Below, one piece after another: positions 59,335 through 64,000 of a stretch of DNA of 64,000 bases (positions are counted from its first letter, which is position 1; each line of letters opens with the position of its first letter). The position numbers and the translations under genes are program-made. This DNA is from Hydrogenophaga sp. (lineage in GTDB: Bacteria > Pseudomonadota > Gammaproteobacteria > Burkholderiales > Burkholderiaceae_C): positions 1-64,000 of the forward strand of contig NZ_JAUCZG010000017.1 in the NCBI RefSeq assembly GCF_030373225.1, written 5' to 3'. The notes beneath the pieces are model-generated. The model was not told the origin of the DNA. It was given only the letters and a program-made list of their open reading frames with translations, and did not search any database.

Positions 59335-60309
59335 TTACTTCCTGTACGCGTCCAGCATGGCCTGGCCTTCAGGGCCCGCCTTGTCCAGCCACTCCTTGAG
59401 CATGGTCTCGCCGACCTTCAGCATGTCGGCCTTGAGCGCGGCCGATGGTGGCTCCACCGCCATGCCGTTGGCCTTGAGGGTGGCCAGCGTGTCGGTGTTG
59501 ACCTTTTGCGAGGCGGCCCAGCCTCGCGCCTCGGCGTCAGCCCCGGCCTTGCGCAGTGCGTCCTGCGTGGGCTTGTCCAGCGCGTCGAAGGCGCGCTTGT
59601 TCACGATGATGGCGTTCTTGGGCAGCCAGGCCTGCACGTCGTAGTAGAACTTCAGGTGCTCGTAGAGCTTGCTGTCCACACCGGTGGCGCCCGAGGTCAT
59701 GTTGGCCTCGACCGCGCCGGTGGCCAGCGCCTGCGACAGCTCGGCGGCCTGCACGGTGACCGGCTGTGCGCCCACCAGTTCGGCAATGCGCGAGGTGGCC
59801 GGGCTGTAGGCGCGCCACTTGCTGCCCTTGAGGTCGGCGGCGCTGGCCAGCGGCTTCTTGCTGTAGATGCCCTGCGGTGGCCAGGCCACGGTGTAGAGCA
59901 GGGTCATGCCTTGTTCGGCCAGCTTCTTCTCCAGGATCGGTTTTTGCGCCTGGTAGAGCTTCTGCGAATCGGCGTAGCTGGTGGCCAGAAACGGCAGGCC
60001 GTCGGCGCCGAACATCTGCCATTCGTTCTGGTAGGCCGCCAGCAGGATCTCGCCGATCTGCGCCTGACCACCCTGCACCGCGCGCTTGATCTCGGGCGCC
60101 TTGAACAGCGATGCGCCGGGATGCACCGTGATCTGCAGCTTGCCGCCCGTGGCCTTCTGCACATCGGCGGCGAAGGTGGCCAGGTTGACCGAGTGGAAGT
60201 TGGTGGCCGGGTAGGCGGCCGGCAGGTCCCACTTGGTTTGTGCGGCAGCGGGCAGGCTCAAGGCCAGCGCAGAGGCGGCCAGGGTGACACTGAACAGGCG
60301 ACGTTTCAT
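59335..60309 (-). CDS. dctP: TRAP transporter solute-binding protein DctP
   Basis: The 324-residue receptor has a signal peptide (about residues 1-23, ending AAAQ) and DctP-family segments: KWDLPAAYPATNFHSVNLATFA, GKLQITVHPGASLFKAPEIKRAVQGG, GSKWRAYSPATSRIAELVGAQPVTV and PKNAIIVNKRAFDAL. It should capture the solute in the periplasm for DctQM. The ligand is unknown, but the neighbouring oxoprolinase-type gene suggests a cyclic imide or amide or a derived acid. It diverges from the winged-helix regulator across 171 bp. Confidence 0.93.
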   Translation of the reverse strand: MKRRLFSVTLAASALALSLPAAAQTKWDLPAAYPATNFHSVNLATFAADVQKATGGKLQITVHPGASLFKAPEIKRAVQGGQAQIGEILLAAYQNEWQMFGADGLPFLATSYADSQKLYQAQKPILEKKLAEQGMTLLYTVAWPPQGIYSKKPLASAADLKGSKWRAYSPATSRIAELVGAQPVTVQAAELSQALATGAVEANMTSGATGVDSKLYEHLKFYYDVQAWLPKNAIIVNKRAFDALDKPTQDALRKAGADAEARGWAASQKVNTDTLATLKANGMAVEPPSAALKADMLKVGETMLKEWLDKAGPEGQAMLDAYRK

Positions 60310-60406
60310 GGTGAAGGCTCCGTTGAGGTAGAGGGAAACTGAAGGACAGGGCAGCGAATGGACTCTATCGGTGAGCGGACAAAGTGTGATCGGTGTTTTC
60401 CCTGTA

Positions 60407-60425
60407 TGTCAACAAATTATTGGCA
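60407..60425. promoter_or_regulatory. Operator-like palindrome and -35 between dctP and its regulator
   Basis: TGTCAA-N7-TTGGCA is an imperfect inverted repeat (5 of 6 pairs) in the AT-rich dctP-regulator gap. The minus strand of its left arm reads TTGACA, a perfect -35 hexamer pointing toward dctP. Binding by the divergent winged-helix protein at this site would cover the dctP promoter. Confidence 0.5.
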
Positions 60426-60480
60426 AATCGTCAGCAAAAAAACATAAACTTCGGCCCACCTCATCAAGGCATCCACCACC

Positions 60481-61023
60481 ATGGCCCGTACCAAAGCAAG
60501 CAGCAAGCCAGCCACGGCAACTTCGCAGCCCATCGTGTCGTCGGCACACCTCGTGTCTCCCCACAGCGCGGAGATGAGCGAGTTCGAATTCGGTCTCATC
60601 GTCTCGGGCAATGCCTTTCACCGCTGGGTGGTGCACTGCATGAGTGCAGCGGGTCTGAAGGACCTCACCGCTCTGGACGTGCTGGTGCTGCACCACGTCA
60701 CGCACCGTGCACGGGACAAGCGGCTGGCCGACATCGCCTTCATCATGAACGTGGAAGACACGCACCTCATCAACTACGCCCTGAAGAAGCTGCAGGGGCT
60801 GGGCGTGGTGCTCTCCAGCAAGAACGGCAAGGAAGTGACCTACGGGCCGACGGAAGCGGGCAAGGCTTACGTGTTGCGCTACCGGGAGATCCGGGACAGT
60901 TGCCTCATCAATGCGCTCAAGGCCGACGACGCGCTCAACCACGACATCGGAGAGCTCGCGCGCCTGCTGCGCGTGCTCTCCGGCATTTACGACCAGGCAG
61001 CCCGCTCTGCCGCATCCCTGTGA
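60481..61023 (+). CDS. Winged-helix (MarR-like) transcriptional regulator
   Basis: The 180-residue protein has an unstructured N-terminus (about 1-30) and a MarR-like winged-helix domain (about 35-150), with the DNA-binding helices in [32 protein letters not shown] and a wing in [20 protein letters not shown]. It belongs to a group of predicted MarR-family proteins often found beside oxoprolinase-type genes. It lies five bases before the hydantoinase/oxoprolinase gene and diverges from dctPQM, so it probably regulates both. Confidence 0.87.
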   Translation: MARTKASSKPATATSQPIVSSAHLVSPHSAEMSEFEFGLIVSGNAFHRWVVHCMSAAGLKDLTALDVLVLHHVTHRARDKRLADIAFIMNVEDTHLINYALKKLQGLGVVLSSKNGKEVTYGPTEAGKAYVLRYREIRDSCLINALKADDALNHDIGELARLLRVLSGIYDQAARSAASL

Positions 61024-61028
61024 ACGCC

Positions 61029-64000
<2,972 letters not shown>

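Overview
The window is very GC-rich, gene-dense chromosomal DNA from a betaproteobacterium of the Comamonadaceae type; a Hydrogenophaga-like genus is my best guess. The clues are the housekeeping gene set and order, the codon usage, and two families of short palindromic repeats I associate with that family (GACAGGCTCAGCCCGAAC elements and C5/G5 hairpin elements). I found 65 protein genes, no rRNA or tRNA gene, no insertion sequence, no phage and no CRISPR array. No gap without a gene exceeds 300 bases; the largest, 51276-51517 (242 bp), is a promoter region. Bases 1-51 hold nothing I can identify.

Layout. 52-5380: miaA, a Bcr/CflA-type exporter, a lipoprotein hydrolase and mutL, all on the minus strand. 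5416-11118: dedA, a two-gene Rieske ring-hydroxylating oxygenase, amiC-tsaE and divergent queG. 11243-16950: an acyl-CoA synthetase, an MlaE/MlaD-like lipid-transport pair with a lipoprotein but no ATPase gene, creA and an AEC permease. 16988-20554: a TAXI-type TRAP transporter. 20689-30857: xerD, msrA-msrB, a RIO-type kinase, a CHASE4-like hybrid histidine kinase, dbpA, a DUF455 protein, a gamma-carbonic anhydrase and hslO. 31005-37163: a P-loop ATPase, ftsB-eno-kdsA-pyrG and divergent coaBC.

37180-55868 is the striking part, an 18.7-kb tungsten/molybdenum island. It holds a ModE-HTH/binding-domain regulator; tungstate ABC importer tupBCA; an extra ModA-like lipoprotein; a FecCD-type (MolABC-like) ABC importer; several small genes of unclear role (DUF3597, PsiF-like, DUF427, a membrane protein); modABC with divergent modE; a GAF-PAS-Fis regulator lacking the AAA+ domain; and a tungsten aldehyde oxidoreductase operon (aorABC, a MoaD-like protein and a small orphan protein). 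A near-identical operator-like motif (TGCCTATGCAC-N7-CATA) lies upstream of both tupB and aorA. It suggests that tungstate uptake and the tungsten enzyme are co-regulated, separately from modABC, which has its own ModE-box palindrome. The likely logic is uptake of the oxyanion, cofactor assembly with the MoaD-like protein, then NAD-linked aldehyde oxidation by AorABC.

55886-64000: crcB, rdgC, a DctPQM TRAP transporter, a divergent winged-helix regulator and a fused hydantoinase/oxoprolinase gene cut by the window edge. The last three look like one uptake-and-degradation module.

Two patterns run across the window. At least thirteen genes have a -10-like hexamer ending 5-8 bases before the start codon and no Shine-Dalgarno sequence, as expected for leaderless mRNAs. 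Short palindromic repeats have entered genes: they sit in frame inside mutL, the lipoprotein gene and the oxoprolinase gene, and supply the stop codons of queG and the P-loop ATPase gene.
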